A DNA stretch of 64,000 bases from Tomitella biformata AHU 1821. Lineage in GTDB: Bacteria; Actinomycetota; Actinomycetes; Mycobacteriales; Mycobacteriaceae. The notes under the pieces are model-generated. The model did not search any database and was not told where the DNA came from. It was given only the letters and a program-made list of their open reading frames with translations. The stretch's first letter is position 1. Each line of letters starts with the position of its first letter. Position numbers and translations under genes: made by a program. Shown one piece after another: positions 9,524 through 18,807 of the stretch. The stretch lies in NCBI RefSeq assembly GCF_000524475.1, contig NZ_BAVQ01000003.1:310001-374000 (forward strand), written 5' to 3'.

Positions 9524-10405
9524 TCAGTTAAGCCTGAGCTCGGCGGCCGCGCGTACCTGGTCGCTCTGGTGTTTGAGGATCACACCGAGCGTGGCGCGCA
9601 CCGCCGCATCGTCGATGGTGTCCAGGCCGAGCGCCAGCAGCGTGCGCCCCCAGTCGATGGTCTCGGAGACCGACGGCACCTTCTTCAGCTGCATGCCGCG
9701 CAGCACCCGGATGGTGCGCACCAGCTGCTCGGCCAGCACCGACGGCAGGTCCGGCACGCGGCTGAGCAGGATGCGACGCTCGAGGTCCTCGTCCGGGAAG
9801 TCCAAGTGCAGGAAGAGGCAGCGGCGCTTGAGCGCCTCCGACAGCTCGCGGGTCGCGTTGGAGGTGAGCACCGTGAACGGCTGCGTCTTCGCCTGGATCG
9901 TCCCGAGCTCCGGGATGGTGATGGCGAAGTCGCTGAGCACCTCGAGCAGCAGGCCCTCGATCTCGACGTCCGCCTTGTCAGTCTCATCAATGAGCAGCAC
10001 GGCGGGGACCTCGCTGCGGATCGCGGTCAGCAGCGGGCGCGAGAGTAGGAACTCCTCGCTGAACACGTCATCGCGGGTGGCGTCCCACGAGTGGTCGGTC
10101 GCGGACTGGATGCGCAGGATCTGCTTGGCGTGGTTCCACTCGTACAGCGCGCGGGCCTCGTCGACGCCCTCGTAGCACTGCAGGCGCACCAGCTCCGAGC
10201 CGGTGCACTGCGCCACCGCGCGCGCCAGCTCCGTCTTGCCGACACCCGCGGGCCCCTCGATCAGCAGCGGCTTGCCCAACCGGTCCGCGAGAAACACAGT
10301 GGTGGCCGTGGCGATATCGGCCAGATAGCCGGTCTCCGCGAGCCGCGCTGAGACATCCTCGACGCTGGCGAACAGGGGCTCTCTGGTTGGTGCTACGCGG
10401 TCCAC
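9524..10405 (-). CDS. MoxR-family AAA+ ATPase
   Basis: The 293-residue ATPase shows Walker A GPAGVGKT (51-58), Walker B LLIDET (137-142) and sensor 1 TSNAT, followed by the MoxR lid with LKRRCLFLHLDFP. MoxR ATPases work with VWA proteins encoded next door, as here, to mature or activate partner enzymes. It starts with an ATG 37 bases after the proA stop and is separated by 8 bases from the VWA gene, so the two are co-transcribed with proA upstream. M. tuberculosis Rv2426c is the positional counterpart. Confidence 0.9.
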   Translation of the reverse strand: MDRVAPTREPLFASVEDVSARLAETGYLADIATATTVFLADRLGKPLLIEGPAGVGKTELARAVAQCTGSELVRLQCYEGVDEARALYEWNHAKQILRIQSATDHSWDATRDDVFSEEFLLSRPLLTAIRSEVPAVLLIDETDKADVEIEGLLLEVLSDFAITIPELGTIQAKTQPFTVLTSNATRELSEALKRRCLFLHLDFPDEDLERRILLSRVPDLPSVLAEQLVRTIRVLRGMQLKKVPSVSETIDWGRTLLALGLDTIDDAAVRATLGVILKHQSDQVRAAAELRLN

Positions 10406-10442
10406 GCGGGTGCCTCTCGGTTGTGGGTGTGGGGGGAAGTGA

Positions 10443-11744
10443 CTAGGCCGGCCGGGTGTGGCCGTCGCCTATCACGATCCACTTGGTGGAGGTGAGCTCC
10501 GGCAGCCCCATCGGGCCGCGGGCATGCAGCTTTTGGGTGGAGATGCCGATCTCCGCGCCCATGCCGAATTGCTCGCCGTCGGTGAAGGCCGTCGACGCGT
10601 TGACCATCACCGCGGCCGCGTCCACCCGGGAGGTGAACTCGCGGGAGGCCGCCAGATCGCTCGTGATGATGGCCTCGGTGTGCCCGGTGCCGAACTGGTC
10701 GATGTGGGCGATCGCCTCATCGATGCCGTCGACCACCTTGACCGCCACATCCAGCGACAGGTACTCGGTGGACCAGTCGTCGTCGGTGGCGGGGACCATG
10801 CCGGGCAGGTCGCCATGCATGGTCACGGAGTGCATCTGGAGGGTCTGAGCCAAGCCGGGCAGCATCTCGTCCGCGATGGCCTTGTCGATCAGGACTGTCT
10901 CGACCGTGTTGCAAACGCTGGGCCGACGGGTTTTGGCGTTGACGATGATCTTCTCCGCCATCGTCAGGTCCGCGGCTTTGTCCACGTAGATGTGCACCAC
11001 ACCGGTGCCAGTCTCGATCGTCGGCACCAGGGCGTCCCGCACGACGGCCGCGATCAGCCCGGCGCCGCCGCGCGGGATCACCACGTCGACGAGTCCGCGT
11101 GCGCGGACCAAGTGCAGCACGCTGGCACGGTCCTCGCTGGGCAGCAGCTGCACCACATCCGCGGGCACGCCACTAGCAATGAGCGAGTCCCGGATGATCC
11201 GCACGAGCTCCATGTTGGAGTGCGTCGCGGACGACGAGCCGCGCAGCAGCACGGCGTTCCCGGACTTGAAGGTCAGGCCGAAGCCGTCGACCGTGACGTT
11301 GGGCCGCGCCTCGTACACGATGCCGACCACGCCGAGCGGCACACGGACCTGCTTGGCCTCCAGCCCGTTGGGCAGCTGGGAGCCGCGCACGATCTCGCCG
11401 ATGGGATCGGGCAGCCCGGCGACCTGACGCAGCCCGCTGGCGATGCCCGCGACCCGATCGGCGTCCAGGCGCAGCCGGTCTAGTTGCGCCTCCTCCGTGC
11501 CGAGCGCGGCGGCAGCGGTGATGTCGGCGTTGTTCGCGGCGAGGATCGTGTCGGTGGCGGCCACGAGGGCATCCGCCGCAGCGAGCAGCGCCGCGTCCTT
11601 GTCCCCGCTCGTCAGCTGCGCCAGCGTTTTCGATGCGGCCTTGGCGCGATGCGCCGCGGCGTGCACCTCGATGCGGAGCGGGTCCAGTGCCGAGTCGAGG
11701 TCGACGGCCACGGTGGATTCAGAGGATTGCGCGCCTGCGGTCAT
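10443..11744 (-). CDS. proA: Gamma-glutamyl phosphate reductase
   Basis: The 433-residue enzyme performs the NADPH reduction of gamma-glutamyl phosphate to glutamate semialdehyde, the second step of proline synthesis. The aldehyde-dehydrogenase fold is clear: [10 protein letters not shown] (142-151), [12 protein letters not shown] (160-171) and the catalytic cysteine in [11 protein letters not shown] (Cys278). I chose the ATG at 11742-11744; 15 upstream residues are in frame but unlike the family. It is the first gene of the long minus-strand chain ending at holA, so its promoter should lie in 11745-11872, where TAGATA occurs on the minus strand. proB lies about 6 kb away in a different operon. 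Confidence 0.96.
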   Translation of the reverse strand: MTAGAQSSESTVAVDLDSALDPLRIEVHAAAHRAKAASKTLAQLTSGDKDAALLAAADALVAATDTILAANNADITAAAALGTEEAQLDRLRLDADRVAGIASGLRQVAGLPDPIGEIVRGSQLPNGLEAKQVRVPLGVVGIVYEARPNVTVDGFGLTFKSGNAVLLRGSSSATHSNMELVRIIRDSLIASGVPADVVQLLPSEDRASVLHLVRARGLVDVVIPRGGAGLIAAVVRDALVPTIETGTGVVHIYVDKAADLTMAEKIIVNAKTRRPSVCNTVETVLIDKAIADEMLPGLAQTLQMHSVTMHGDLPGMVPATDDDWSTEYLSLDVAVKVVDGIDEAIAHIDQFGTGHTEAIITSDLAASREFTSRVDAAAVMVNASTAFTDGEQFGMGAEIGISTQKLHARGPMGLPELTSTKWIVIGDGHTRPA

Positions 11745-11872
11745 GGGTCCAGGGTATCTAACGCCGACTGGCGCTAATATCCTCGTCACATTCCAGCCGC
11801 TTCCCCGCCGGTCCGACCCGCTTCGACGCGGCCTCGCCCCGCGATGTCAGGGTCTCAGGGCACTATGGCCCC

Positions 11873-14242
11873 ATGGACATCGACGGGAACCTCGACAGCG
11901 GGCACGGCGCCCAGGGACTGAGCGCTCAAGGACTGAGCGCTCAGGGACAAGACGGCGCGGGAGATCCGTGGCTGTCGGCACCGCCGTTCCTGGACGAGGC
12001 CCCATTTCCCGACGAGGCCCCATTTCCGGACGACGAGCTGAGCGATCCCTTCTTCGCCAACCCCGCCGTGGTGGCCGAGCCCGCGGACATCCCGGCGGCG
12101 GAGCCGTTCGCGAAGGCACCGGCACCGCGGCCGCGGCCGGTCCTCGACCCGGCGGTCCTGCGGGAGCAGGCCGAGGAGCTGCTCAAGCAGCTGGCCGGGC
12201 CCGACGCGACGCTGCGCGAGGACCAGTGGGTCGCGATCGAGGCCCTCGTGGCGCACCGCCGTCGGGCCCTGGTCGTCCAGCGGACGGGTTGGGGCAAGTC
12301 CGCTGTCTACTTCATCGCCGCGAAGCTGCTGCGCGCGCAGGGCTCCGGGCCGACGGTGATCGTCTCCCCCCTGCTGGCGCTGATGCGCAACCAGGTCACC
12401 GCCGCCGAGCGCGCGGGCGTGCGGGCGGCGACGATCAACTCCGGCAACGTCACCGAGTGGGACCAGATTCACGAGTCCATCGCCGCCGGCGAGGTCGACG
12501 TGCTGCTGGTCAGCCCCGAGCGGCTCAACAACCCGGACTTCCGCGACCAGGTCCTGCCGCAGCTCGCGGAGAACGCTGGGCTGGTCGTGGTCGATGAGGC
12601 GCACTGCGTCTCCGACTGGGGCCACGACTTCCGGCCGGACTATCGCCGGATCCGCACGCTCGTCGGGGAACTCGGCGCGGACACCCCGGTCCTGGCGACG
12701 ACCGCGACGGCGAACAACCGTGTCGTCACGGACATCGCCACCCAACTGGGGGTCGGCTCCGGCGGCTCAGGCGAGGAACAAGCGCTAGTGCTGCGCGGCG
12801 GGCTAGACCGCGAGTCTCTCCACCTGTCCGTGGTCAAGATCCCGGACTCGCGGAACCGCGCGGCCTGGCTGATTGAGAACCTGGCGTCGCTGCCTGGCGC
12901 CGGCATCATCTACACGCTCACCGTCTCCGCGGCGGAGGACCTGGCCGCCGTGCTGTCCGCGCAGGGGCATCAGGTGGCCGCCTACACCGGCCGCACCGAT
13001 CCCGCCGAGCGCGAGGCGCTCGAGGGCGATCTGCTCGCCAACCGGGTCAAGGCCCTCGTCGCGACCTCGGCCCTCGGCATGGGCTTCGACAAGCCCGACC
13101 TGGGGTTCGTCATCCACCTCGGCGCGCCGTCCTCCCCCATCTCCTATTACCAGCAGGTCGGCCGTGCCGGCCGCGCCACCGAGCGCGCGGAGGTGGTGCT
13201 GCTACCCGGCCCCGAGGACAAGGACATCTGGCGCTACTTCGCGTCGGTGGCCTTCCCGCCCGAGACGGTGGTGCGCGGGGTCATCGACGCGCTGACCGAG
13301 AGCCCCCAGTCCACTCCCGCACTCGAGTCGCGTGTCGATTTGGGCCGCAGCCGCCTGGAGATGGTGCTGAAGGTGCTCGATGTGGACGGCGCCGTCCGCC
13401 GGGTACGCGGCGGCTGGGTGGCGACGGGACAGCCGTGGGAGTACGACGGCGACCGCTACGACAACCTCGCCCAAGCGCGCCGCGCGGAGGAGCAGGCGAT
13501 GCTGGACTATCAGTCCACCACTGAGTGCCGGATGGCATTCCTCCGCCGACAACTGGACGACCCCGGTCTGACCGGCGACGACAATTGCGGGCGCTGCGAC
13601 AACTGCACCGGCGCCTACCGCTCGGCGGAGATCGACCAGGCCGCGGTCCAAGAGGCTCGGGCCCGGCTCGATCGGCCCGGTATCGACGTTCCGCCTCGCA
13701 AGCAATGGCCCACCGGCCTGGCACATCTGGGTATCCCGCTGAAGGGCAAGATCGCCGACGGCCCCGCGGAGGGCCGCGCGCTCGGACGCCTCACCGACCT
13801 GGGCTGGGGCCAACGTCTGCGAGCGCTCCTCTCCGGCCCAGACCAACCGGCCTCCGAGCAGTTGGTGGCGGGCTGCGTCGAGGTGCTCAAGACCTGGGGC
13901 TGGGCCACTCGCCCGGACTCGATCATGGCGGTGGAATCGTTGACCCATCCGGTGCTCGTTCGCACACTCACAGAACGGTTGTCCACGCTCGGCAGACTGA
14001 CAGATTTGGGGACTCTCCACCGCCGGCCCGAGCACCCTCCGGTGACCGCGATCAACTCCGCATTCCGAGTGGCGCAGCTGAGCGAGTCCTGGGAAACCCC
14101 CCAGAATTTGCCGTCCGGAGCCACAATCTTGCTGGTCACAGAACTGCTCGAGTCCGGCTGGACTATGACAATGGCCGCTCGCGAATTGCGGTCGGCCGGA
14201 GCCGCCGCGGTGCTTCCTCTTACTCTCGCCACCCAGAACTGA
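11873..14242 (+). CDS. recQ: RecQ-family ATP-dependent DNA helicase
   Basis: The 789-residue protein has a low-complexity acidic/Pro-rich N-terminus (1-90), then a DExH helicase core: Walker A variant RTGWGKS (137-143), SPLLALMRNQ (165-174), DEAHCVSDWGHDFRPDY (241-257, the RecQ-specific aromatic-rich loop) and QQVGRAGRA in the second RecA domain. A zinc-binding RecQ-Ct region follows, with TECRMAFL and CGRCDNC. Such 3'-5' helicases unwind forks and recombination intermediates. The C-terminal part is not an HRDC domain that I can recognise, and the long form is typical of actinobacterial RecQ-like proteins. It is not in the proA-proB interval of M. tuberculosis as I recall it. The ATG at 11873 has no strong ribosome-binding site. 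Confidence 0.9.
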   Translation: MDIDGNLDSGHGAQGLSAQGLSAQGQDGAGDPWLSAPPFLDEAPFPDEAPFPDDELSDPFFANPAVVAEPADIPAAEPFAKAPAPRPRPVLDPAVLREQAEELLKQLAGPDATLREDQWVAIEALVAHRRRALVVQRTGWGKSAVYFIAAKLLRAQGSGPTVIVSPLLALMRNQVTAAERAGVRAATINSGNVTEWDQIHESIAAGEVDVLLVSPERLNNPDFRDQVLPQLAENAGLVVVDEAHCVSDWGHDFRPDYRRIRTLVGELGADTPVLATTATANNRVVTDIATQLGVGSGGSGEEQALVLRGGLDRESLHLSVVKIPDSRNRAAWLIENLASLPGAGIIYTLTVSAAEDLAAVLSAQGHQVAAYTGRTDPAEREALEGDLLANRVKALVATSALGMGFDKPDLGFVIHLGAPSSPISYYQQVGRAGRATERAEVVLLPGPEDKDIWRYFASVAFPPETVVRGVIDALTESPQSTPALESRVDLGRSRLEMVLKVLDVDGAVRRVRGGWVATGQPWEYDGDRYDNLAQARRAEEQAMLDYQSTTECRMAFLRRQLDDPGLTGDDNCGRCDNCTGAYRSAEIDQAAVQEARARLDRPGIDVPPRKQWPTGLAHLGIPLKGKIADGPAEGRALGRLTDLGWGQRLRALLSGPDQPASEQLVAGCVEVLKTWGWATRPDSIMAVESLTHPVLVRTLTERLSTLGRLTDLGTLHRRPEHPPVTAINSAFRVAQLSESWETPQNLPSGATILLVTELLESGWTMTMAARELRSAGAAAVLPLTLATQN
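11915..11944 (+). repeat. 15-bp tandem repeat in recQ N-terminus
   Basis: Two copies of GGACTGAGCGCTCAA/G lie head to tail (11915-11929, 11930-11944) and encode a GLSAQ duplication. Each contains the palindrome TGAGCGCTCA. Because the unit is a multiple of three, copy-number change would stay in frame. Confidence 0.85.
11993..12028 (+). repeat. 18-bp tandem repeat in recQ N-terminus
   Basis: Two copies of GACGAGGCCCCATTTCCC/G (11993-12010, 12011-12028) differ at one base and encode DEAPFP twice. It is a second, independent in-frame expansion within about 50 bases of the first. Confidence 0.85.
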
Positions 14243-14321
14243 CCCAAATTGTGATGAGCATCACCAAGAGTGGCTGACCAGCGGTTAGGTCCACTTTTCA
14301 GGTGACGTTTCGATAACGGGG

Positions 14322-14349
14322 CTGACTTACCCCTAGCACTCTGGATACG
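14322..14349 (+). promoter_or_regulatory. Possible promoter of ectABC
   Basis: CTGACT (14322-14327) and GATACG (14344-14349) are spaced by 16 bases, which would put the transcript start within about 10 bases of the ectA ATG. TACGTT (14346-14351) is an alternative -10. The 118-base gap between recQ and ectA holds no other obvious control element. Weak visual evidence. Confidence 0.3.
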
Positions 14350-14360
14350 TTCGAAGGTGA

Positions 14361-14882
14361 ATGAAGCCCAACGAACCGGAAATACCCGCCCCATCCGCTC
14401 CAACAGCAGTGACGTTCCAGGTGCCGTCAATATCAGATGGCCGCCGCCTGTGGGAGATCGCGCGCGATTCGCGCGAGCTGGACCTGAATTCCAGTTACGC
14501 CTACGTCTTATGGTGCCGCGATTTCCAGAACACGTCGATTGTCGCGTTGGTGGATGGCAGGGTCTGCGGCTTCGTGACCGGTTACATCCGGCCCGAACGG
14601 CCCGACACGCTAGTAGTCTGGCAGGTCGCGGTGGACGCAGAGCAGCGCGGCAAGCGCATCGCTGGCCAACTGCTCGACGGCCTCCTCGACAGGCTCGCAC
14701 CAGACGTCTCCCGCATGGAGACCACGATCAGCCCCGGCAACGCGGCATCGATCGCATTGTTCACTGGCACCGCGGGCCGCCGCGGACTTGAGATCAAGTC
14801 CGAGCCCCTATTCGGGCCGGCCGATTTCCCGGACAGCCACGAGCCCGAGGATCTTTACATCCTCGCGGCCCCACCGCGCTGA
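14361..14882 (+). CDS. ectA: L-2,4-diaminobutyrate acetyltransferase (ectoine synthesis)
   Basis: This 173-residue GNAT acetyltransferase uses acetyl-CoA to make N-gamma-acetyl-diaminobutyrate, the second committed step to ectoine. It carries the EctA-typical [13 protein letters not shown] block (43-55), the CoA-binding region [17 protein letters not shown] and [13 protein letters not shown]. The N-terminal 20 residues are Pro-rich and variable. A GAAGG sequence lies just before the ATG with short spacing. It is the first gene of ectABC and is separated from ectB by 89 bases, a gap wide enough for a second promoter. Confidence 0.94.
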   Translation: MKPNEPEIPAPSAPTAVTFQVPSISDGRRLWEIARDSRELDLNSSYAYVLWCRDFQNTSIVALVDGRVCGFVTGYIRPERPDTLVVWQVAVDAEQRGKRIAGQLLDGLLDRLAPDVSRMETTISPGNAASIALFTGTAGRRGLEIKSEPLFGPADFPDSHEPEDLYILAAPPR

Positions 14883-14971
14883 CCCCCCAGAAATTGTCCA
14901 TCGATTTCCTCGGTGGCCGATTAACCAATTCATCAAGTAGATATTCGCATCAGCGAAGAGGATACGACGAG

Positions 14972-16234
14972 ATGACCATGCAATCAGATATGTCCATTTT
15001 CCCGCGCCGGGAATCCGAAGTCCGCGGCTATATCCGCAACTGGCCGACTGTCTTCGACACGTCCAAGGGAAGCTGGATCCGTGACGAGAACGGCCGCGAC
15101 TACCTCGACTTTTTCGCCGGCGCCGGCTCCTTGAACTACGGGCACAACAACCCCATCTTCAAGGAAGCGTTGATCGACTACATTTCCCGCGACGGCATCA
15201 CCCACGCCCTCGACATGGCGACGATGGCCAAGCGTGATTTCCTCGGCGCGATCGAGGATCGCCTGCTGACGCCTCGCAACCTGGACTACAAGGTCCAGTT
15301 CCCGGGCCCGACCGGGACCAACGCCGTCGAGGCCGCGCTGAAGCTGGCCCGCAAGGTCACCGGCCGCGAGTCGATCATCAGCTTCACCAACGCGTTCCAC
15401 GGGATGACCCTCGGCTCCCTGTCGGTCACCGGCAACTCAATGAAGCGTGCGGGCGCAGGCATCCCGCTGGTCCACGCCACCCCCATGCCGTTCGACAACT
15501 ACTTCGACGGCGTCAGCGAGGACTTCCACTGGTTCTCCCGTGTGCTGGACGACTCCGGCTCCGGGTTGAACAAGCCGGCAGCCGTGATCGTCGAGACGGT
15601 CCAGGGTGAGGGCGGCATCAACGTCGCCCGCCCCGAATGGCTGCGGGCGCTGGCGGAACTGTGCGCCGACCGCGATATCCTGATGATCGTCGACGACGTG
15701 CAGATGGGCTGCGGCCGCACCGGCGGCTTCTTCTCCTTCGAAGAGGCCGGCATCACCCCCGACATCGTCACGCTCTCGAAGTCCATCGGCGGCTACGGGC
15801 TGCCCCTGGCGCTGACCCTGTTCAAGTCTGAGCTCGATGTGTGGACGCCCGGCGAGCACAACGGCACGTTCCGTGGCAACAACCCGGCTTTCATCACCGC
15901 CACGGCCGCGCTGAACACTTACTGGTCCGACGACGTGCTCGAGAAGGACACCCTCCGCAAGGGCGAGCTGGTACGGGAGCAACTGCAGAACGTGGCAGAC
16001 ACCCTCCCGGGCCTGAGCACCCGGGGCCGCGGACTGGCCCAGGGCCTGCGCTTCGAGCAGGCCGACTACGCCGCCAAGGTCTGCCGCGCTGCCTTCGAGG
16101 CCGGCCTGCTGGTGGAGACGTCCGGCCCGTCCGACGAGGTAGTCAAGCTGCTCCCCGCGCTGACCACCACGGACGAGGAACTCAGCCACGGCCTGTCCAT
16201 TCTGGCCGAGTCCGTGGCCAAGGTCATGGCCTAA
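14972..16234 (+). CDS. ectB: Diaminobutyrate-2-oxoglutarate transaminase
   Basis: The 420-residue class III PLP aminotransferase converts aspartate semialdehyde and glutamate to 2,4-diaminobutyrate, the entry step of ectoine synthesis. Key features are [16 protein letters not shown] (112-127), the PLP-ring Asp in [13 protein letters not shown] (239-251) and the Schiff-base lysine in [10 protein letters not shown] (Lys270). I chose the ATG at 14972, preceded by GAAGAGGA nine bases away; a longer frame from 14894 adds 26 unrelated residues. It is followed after 40 bases by ectC. Confidence 0.96.
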   Translation: MTMQSDMSIFPRRESEVRGYIRNWPTVFDTSKGSWIRDENGRDYLDFFAGAGSLNYGHNNPIFKEALIDYISRDGITHALDMATMAKRDFLGAIEDRLLTPRNLDYKVQFPGPTGTNAVEAALKLARKVTGRESIISFTNAFHGMTLGSLSVTGNSMKRAGAGIPLVHATPMPFDNYFDGVSEDFHWFSRVLDDSGSGLNKPAAVIVETVQGEGGINVARPEWLRALAELCADRDILMIVDDVQMGCGRTGGFFSFEEAGITPDIVTLSKSIGGYGLPLALTLFKSELDVWTPGEHNGTFRGNNPAFITATAALNTYWSDDVLEKDTLRKGELVREQLQNVADTLPGLSTRGRGLAQGLRFEQADYAAKVCRAAFEAGLLVETSGPSDEVVKLLPALTTTDEELSHGLSILAESVAKVMA

Positions 16235-16274
16235 CACCACCGACTCCCAGCCCCTGACCGAGAGGACAGATCAC

Positions 16275-16673
16275 ATGATTGTGCGCACCACCGCCGAGAT
16301 CACCGGCACCGACCGCGAGGTCACCCCCGAGAACGGCAATTGGGTCAGCAAGCGGATCGTGCTGGGCGGAGACCGCGTCGGGTTCTCCTTCCACGAGACG
16401 ACCATCAAGGCCGGCACCGACAACGAGTTCCATTACGCCAACCACGTCGAGGCCGTGTGGCTCGTCGAGGGCGAGGGCGAGCTCATCGACCTCACCGAGG
16501 GCGGCAAGACCTACCCCCTGGCGCCCGGCACCATGTACCTGCTCAACGGGCACGAGCGCCATCGGGTCCTCGCCCGCACCCAGCTACGTATGCTGTGCGT
16601 GTTCAACCCGCCGGTCGTGGGCACCGAGGTGCATGACGCCGATGGCGTCTATCCCCTGGTAACCGTCGACTAG
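16275..16673 (+). CDS. ectC: Ectoine synthase
   Basis: This 132-residue cupin closes N-gamma-acetyl-diaminobutyrate to ectoine by water elimination. MIVRTTAEITGTDREV is the family opening, and FHYANHVEAVWLVEGEGEL carries the metal-site His/Glu pattern; HERHRVLARTQLRMLCVFNPP is the conserved C-terminal strand pair (written here in blocks around residues 92-112). A GAGAGGA sequence lies 7-13 bases before the ATG. No ectoine hydroxylase (ectD) follows: the next gene is a hydroxyacid dehydrogenase, so this locus alone would give ectoine but not hydroxyectoine. No ask_ect aspartokinase or ectR is present either. Confidence 0.95.
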   Translation: MIVRTTAEITGTDREVTPENGNWVSKRIVLGGDRVGFSFHETTIKAGTDNEFHYANHVEAVWLVEGEGELIDLTEGGKTYPLAPGTMYLLNGHERHRVLARTQLRMLCVFNPPVVGTEVHDADGVYPLVTVD

Positions 16674-16691
16674 CAGTCGGGCTTCCCAGAG

Positions 16692-16734
16692 ACGGAGTCG
16701 GTCATGGCACAGTTTGTGCCATGACCGACTCCGT
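16692..16734. repeat. Perfect 20-bp inverted repeat spanning the start codon of the hydroxyacid dehydrogenase
   Basis: Arms 16692-16711 and 16715-16734 are exact reverse complements of 20 bases around the 3-base loop GTT; a G-T wobble extends it by one pair. The right arm contains the ATG at 16721 and the first four and a half codons of the next gene. In RNA this hairpin would bury the start codon. It sits 18 bases after the ectC stop, so it can also serve as the ectABC terminator. No U-tract follows. Confidence 0.9.
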
Positions 16735-17662
16735 TCTCATTCCGGTGCCCGTATTCATCGGCCCCGAGCCGCAGGACTGGCTGCGCGAAGCCGTGATCGC
16801 TGGCGGCGGCGTCGAGGTGCCGTTGACAGCTGCGCAGGCTGTGGTCTGGTTCGGGTTCCCCCACAACTTCCCCGCGCTGCCGCGCACCGTCCGTTGGGTG
16901 CAGCTCCCCTTCGCCGGTATCGAGTCCTGGATGGACGCGGGACTGCTCGACGCGAGCCGGACCTGGACGAACGGCGCCGGGGTCTATGCGGACACCGTCG
17001 CCGAGCATGCACTGGCACTGCTGCTCATGGGAGTGCGCGGGCTGCACACCGCTGCCACCATCCAGTCCTGGGATCCCACCCGCGTCGGACCTGCCATCGG
17101 CACGCTGCGCGGGGCCATCATCGGCGTCCTCGGCGCAGGCGGCATCGGCCGGGCGCTGATCCTCATGCTCCGTGCGTTGGGCGCGGAGGCCATCGCGATC
17201 AACCGCTCCGGCCGGGCGGTCCGGATCGAGGGTCAGCCGGCCATCGAGACTATCCCGGTGGAGTTGCTGGACTCGGCGCTGCGCCGATGCGACCACCTAG
17301 TCCTCGCGGCCCCCGGCACCGCGGCGACGCGCAACCTGGTGGGCGCGAGGCAGCTCGGCCTGCTCCGCCCACACAGCTGGATAATCAATGTCGCCCGCGG
17401 GACCCTGATCGACACCGAAGCGCTCACACTGGCCCTCACCGAACAGCGCATCGGCGGCGCCGCCCTCGACGTCACCGAGCCCGAGCCCCTTCCCGACGGC
17501 CATCCCCTGTGGGCCCTGCCGAATGTGATCATCACCCCGCATGTCGCGAACCCGCCACACGGCATCGCCACACTGCTGGCCGCCAGGATCACCGAGAACG
17601 TCGTACGATTCGGTGCGGGCCGCGAATTGCTGGGCGTGGTTGATCCCCAGCTGGGGTATTAG
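16721..17662 (+). CDS. D-isomer-specific 2-hydroxyacid dehydrogenase, NAD-binding
   Basis: The 313-residue protein has the D-2-hydroxyacid dehydrogenase fold: NAD-binding GVLGAGGIG (135-143), the catalytic Arg in NVARGTLID (Arg226), the catalytic Glu within DVTEPEPL (250-257) and the catalytic His in TPHVAN (His274). Such enzymes interconvert 2-keto and D-2-hydroxy acids; the substrate cannot be read from sequence. The N-terminal substrate domain is short (start to about 95). The ATG at 16721 lies in a long hairpin and lacks a Shine-Dalgarno sequence; a GTG at 16745, outside the tight stem, is an alternative. It converges on proB with a 44-base gap. Actinobacterial relatives often sit beside proB-obg, so a link to ectoine is not implied. 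Confidence 0.88.
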   Translation: MTDSVLIPVPVFIGPEPQDWLREAVIAGGGVEVPLTAAQAVVWFGFPHNFPALPRTVRWVQLPFAGIESWMDAGLLDASRTWTNGAGVYADTVAEHALALLLMGVRGLHTAATIQSWDPTRVGPAIGTLRGAIIGVLGAGGIGRALILMLRALGAEAIAINRSGRAVRIEGQPAIETIPVELLDSALRRCDHLVLAAPGTAATRNLVGARQLGLLRPHSWIINVARGTLIDTEALTLALTEQRIGGAALDVTEPEPLPDGHPLWALPNVIITPHVANPPHGIATLLAARITENVVRFGAGRELLGVVDPQLGY

Positions 17663-17706
17663 CTAAGCCAGCCTTGCCGAGCCTGCCCGCGGGACGCGCA
17701 GCCTGA

Positions 17707-18807
17707 TCAGAGCTTGACGAGGTCGTCCGCGTGCACCACGGGGCGGATGCTCTCGCCAGGCAGCTCATGGGACTGGTGACCAATCATCGGCGGCAACTCA
17801 GCCGAGTCATAGGAGACCACGCCGCGGGCGATCACGGTGTGGTCGGGCGCGAGCAGCTCCACCACGTCGCCCTCGGAGAACCGTCCGTTGACCTCGGTGA
17901 TCCCCGCGGCGAGCAGGGAGCTGCGACGTTGGACGACGGCCCGCACGGCGCCGGCGTCCAGGTGCAGGGCACCCGAGGAATCGGCGGCGTGCCGCACCCA
18001 GAACCTGCGTGCGGTCATCCTGCTGTCGCGAGGGCCGAACACCGTGCCGACGCTGCAGGCGCCGGACAGTGCCGCCTCCGCATCCGCGGCGGCCGCGAGC
18101 AGCACCGGAATGCCCCCGTCGGCGGCCAGTTTCGCCGCAGACAGCTTCGACGCCATGCCACCGGTGCCCAGCGACCCGCCAGCGCCGGCGACGACGCCAT
18201 CCAGGTCCTCCGGGCCCAGCACCTCGCCGACGAAATTCGCGTGGCCCTTGCGGGGATCGGCGTCATAGAGCCCGTCGACGTCGGATAGCAGCACTAGCGC
18301 GTCCGCCCCGACCAGGTGCGCGACCAGAGCGGCGAGCCGATCGTTGTCGCCGAACTTGATCTCCGAGGTTGCGGTCGTGTCGTTCTCGTTGACCACCGCG
18401 ATCGCCTTGAGCGAGCGCAGCCGGTCGAGCGTGCGCTGCGCGTTGCGGTGGGTGTCGCGGCGCGCGAAGTCGCCGGCAGTCAGCAAGACCTGGGCGACGA
18501 CGCGGTTGTAGCGGGCGAAGGAGGTCGACCATTCGTTAACCAGCGCCAACTGCCCGACGGCCGCTGCCGCCTGCTTCGTCGCGAGGTCCCGCGGCCGCTT
18601 GGCCAACCCCAAGGGCGCGATGCCCGCGCTGACCGCGCCAGAGGACACGATCACCACATCGGAGCCCCGGCGCATGCGCCGCTCGATGGCATCGGCGAGC
18701 ATCCCCAGCCGGACGGCGTCGAGGCCGCCGTCCAGGCTGGTCAACGCGGACGAGCCGATTTTCACCACCACACTGCGCGCGGCGGCGATATCCTCCCGGA
18801 TCGTCAC
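17707..18807 (-). CDS. proB: Glutamate 5-kinase with PUA domain
   Basis: The 366-residue enzyme phosphorylates glutamate at the start of proline synthesis and is normally feedback-inhibited by proline. The amino-acid kinase domain shows [11 protein letters not shown] (12-22), SSGAVSAG (55-62), [18 protein letters not shown] (138-155) and [11 protein letters not shown]; a PUA domain follows from about residue 280 ([13 protein letters not shown]). The GTG start overlaps the obg stop by four bases (GTGA), so it is translationally coupled to the ribosome-assembly GTPase upstream. The obg-proB pair is standard in actinobacteria. Confidence 0.96.
   Translation of the reverse strand: MTIREDIAAARSVVVKIGSSALTSLDGGLDAVRLGMLADAIERRMRRGSDVVIVSSGAVSAGIAPLGLAKRPRDLATKQAAAAVGQLALVNEWSTSFARYNRVVAQVLLTAGDFARRDTHRNAQRTLDRLRSLKAIAVVNENDTTATSEIKFGDNDRLAALVAHLVGADALVLLSDVDGLYDADPRKGHANFVGEVLGPEDLDGVVAGAGGSLGTGGMASKLSAAKLAADGGIPVLLAAAADAEAALSGACSVGTVFGPRDSRMTARRFWVRHAADSSGALHLDAGAVRAVVQRRSSLLAAGITEVNGRFSEGDVVELLAPDHTVIARGVVSYDSAELPPMIGHQSHELPGESIRPVVHADDLVKL

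Noticed and set aside
16721-17662. Fourth ectoine gene (ectD)
   Set aside because: The protein has Rossmann GAGGIG and D-2-hydroxyacid dehydrogenase catalytic residues, not the 2-oxoglutarate dioxygenase motifs of EctD.
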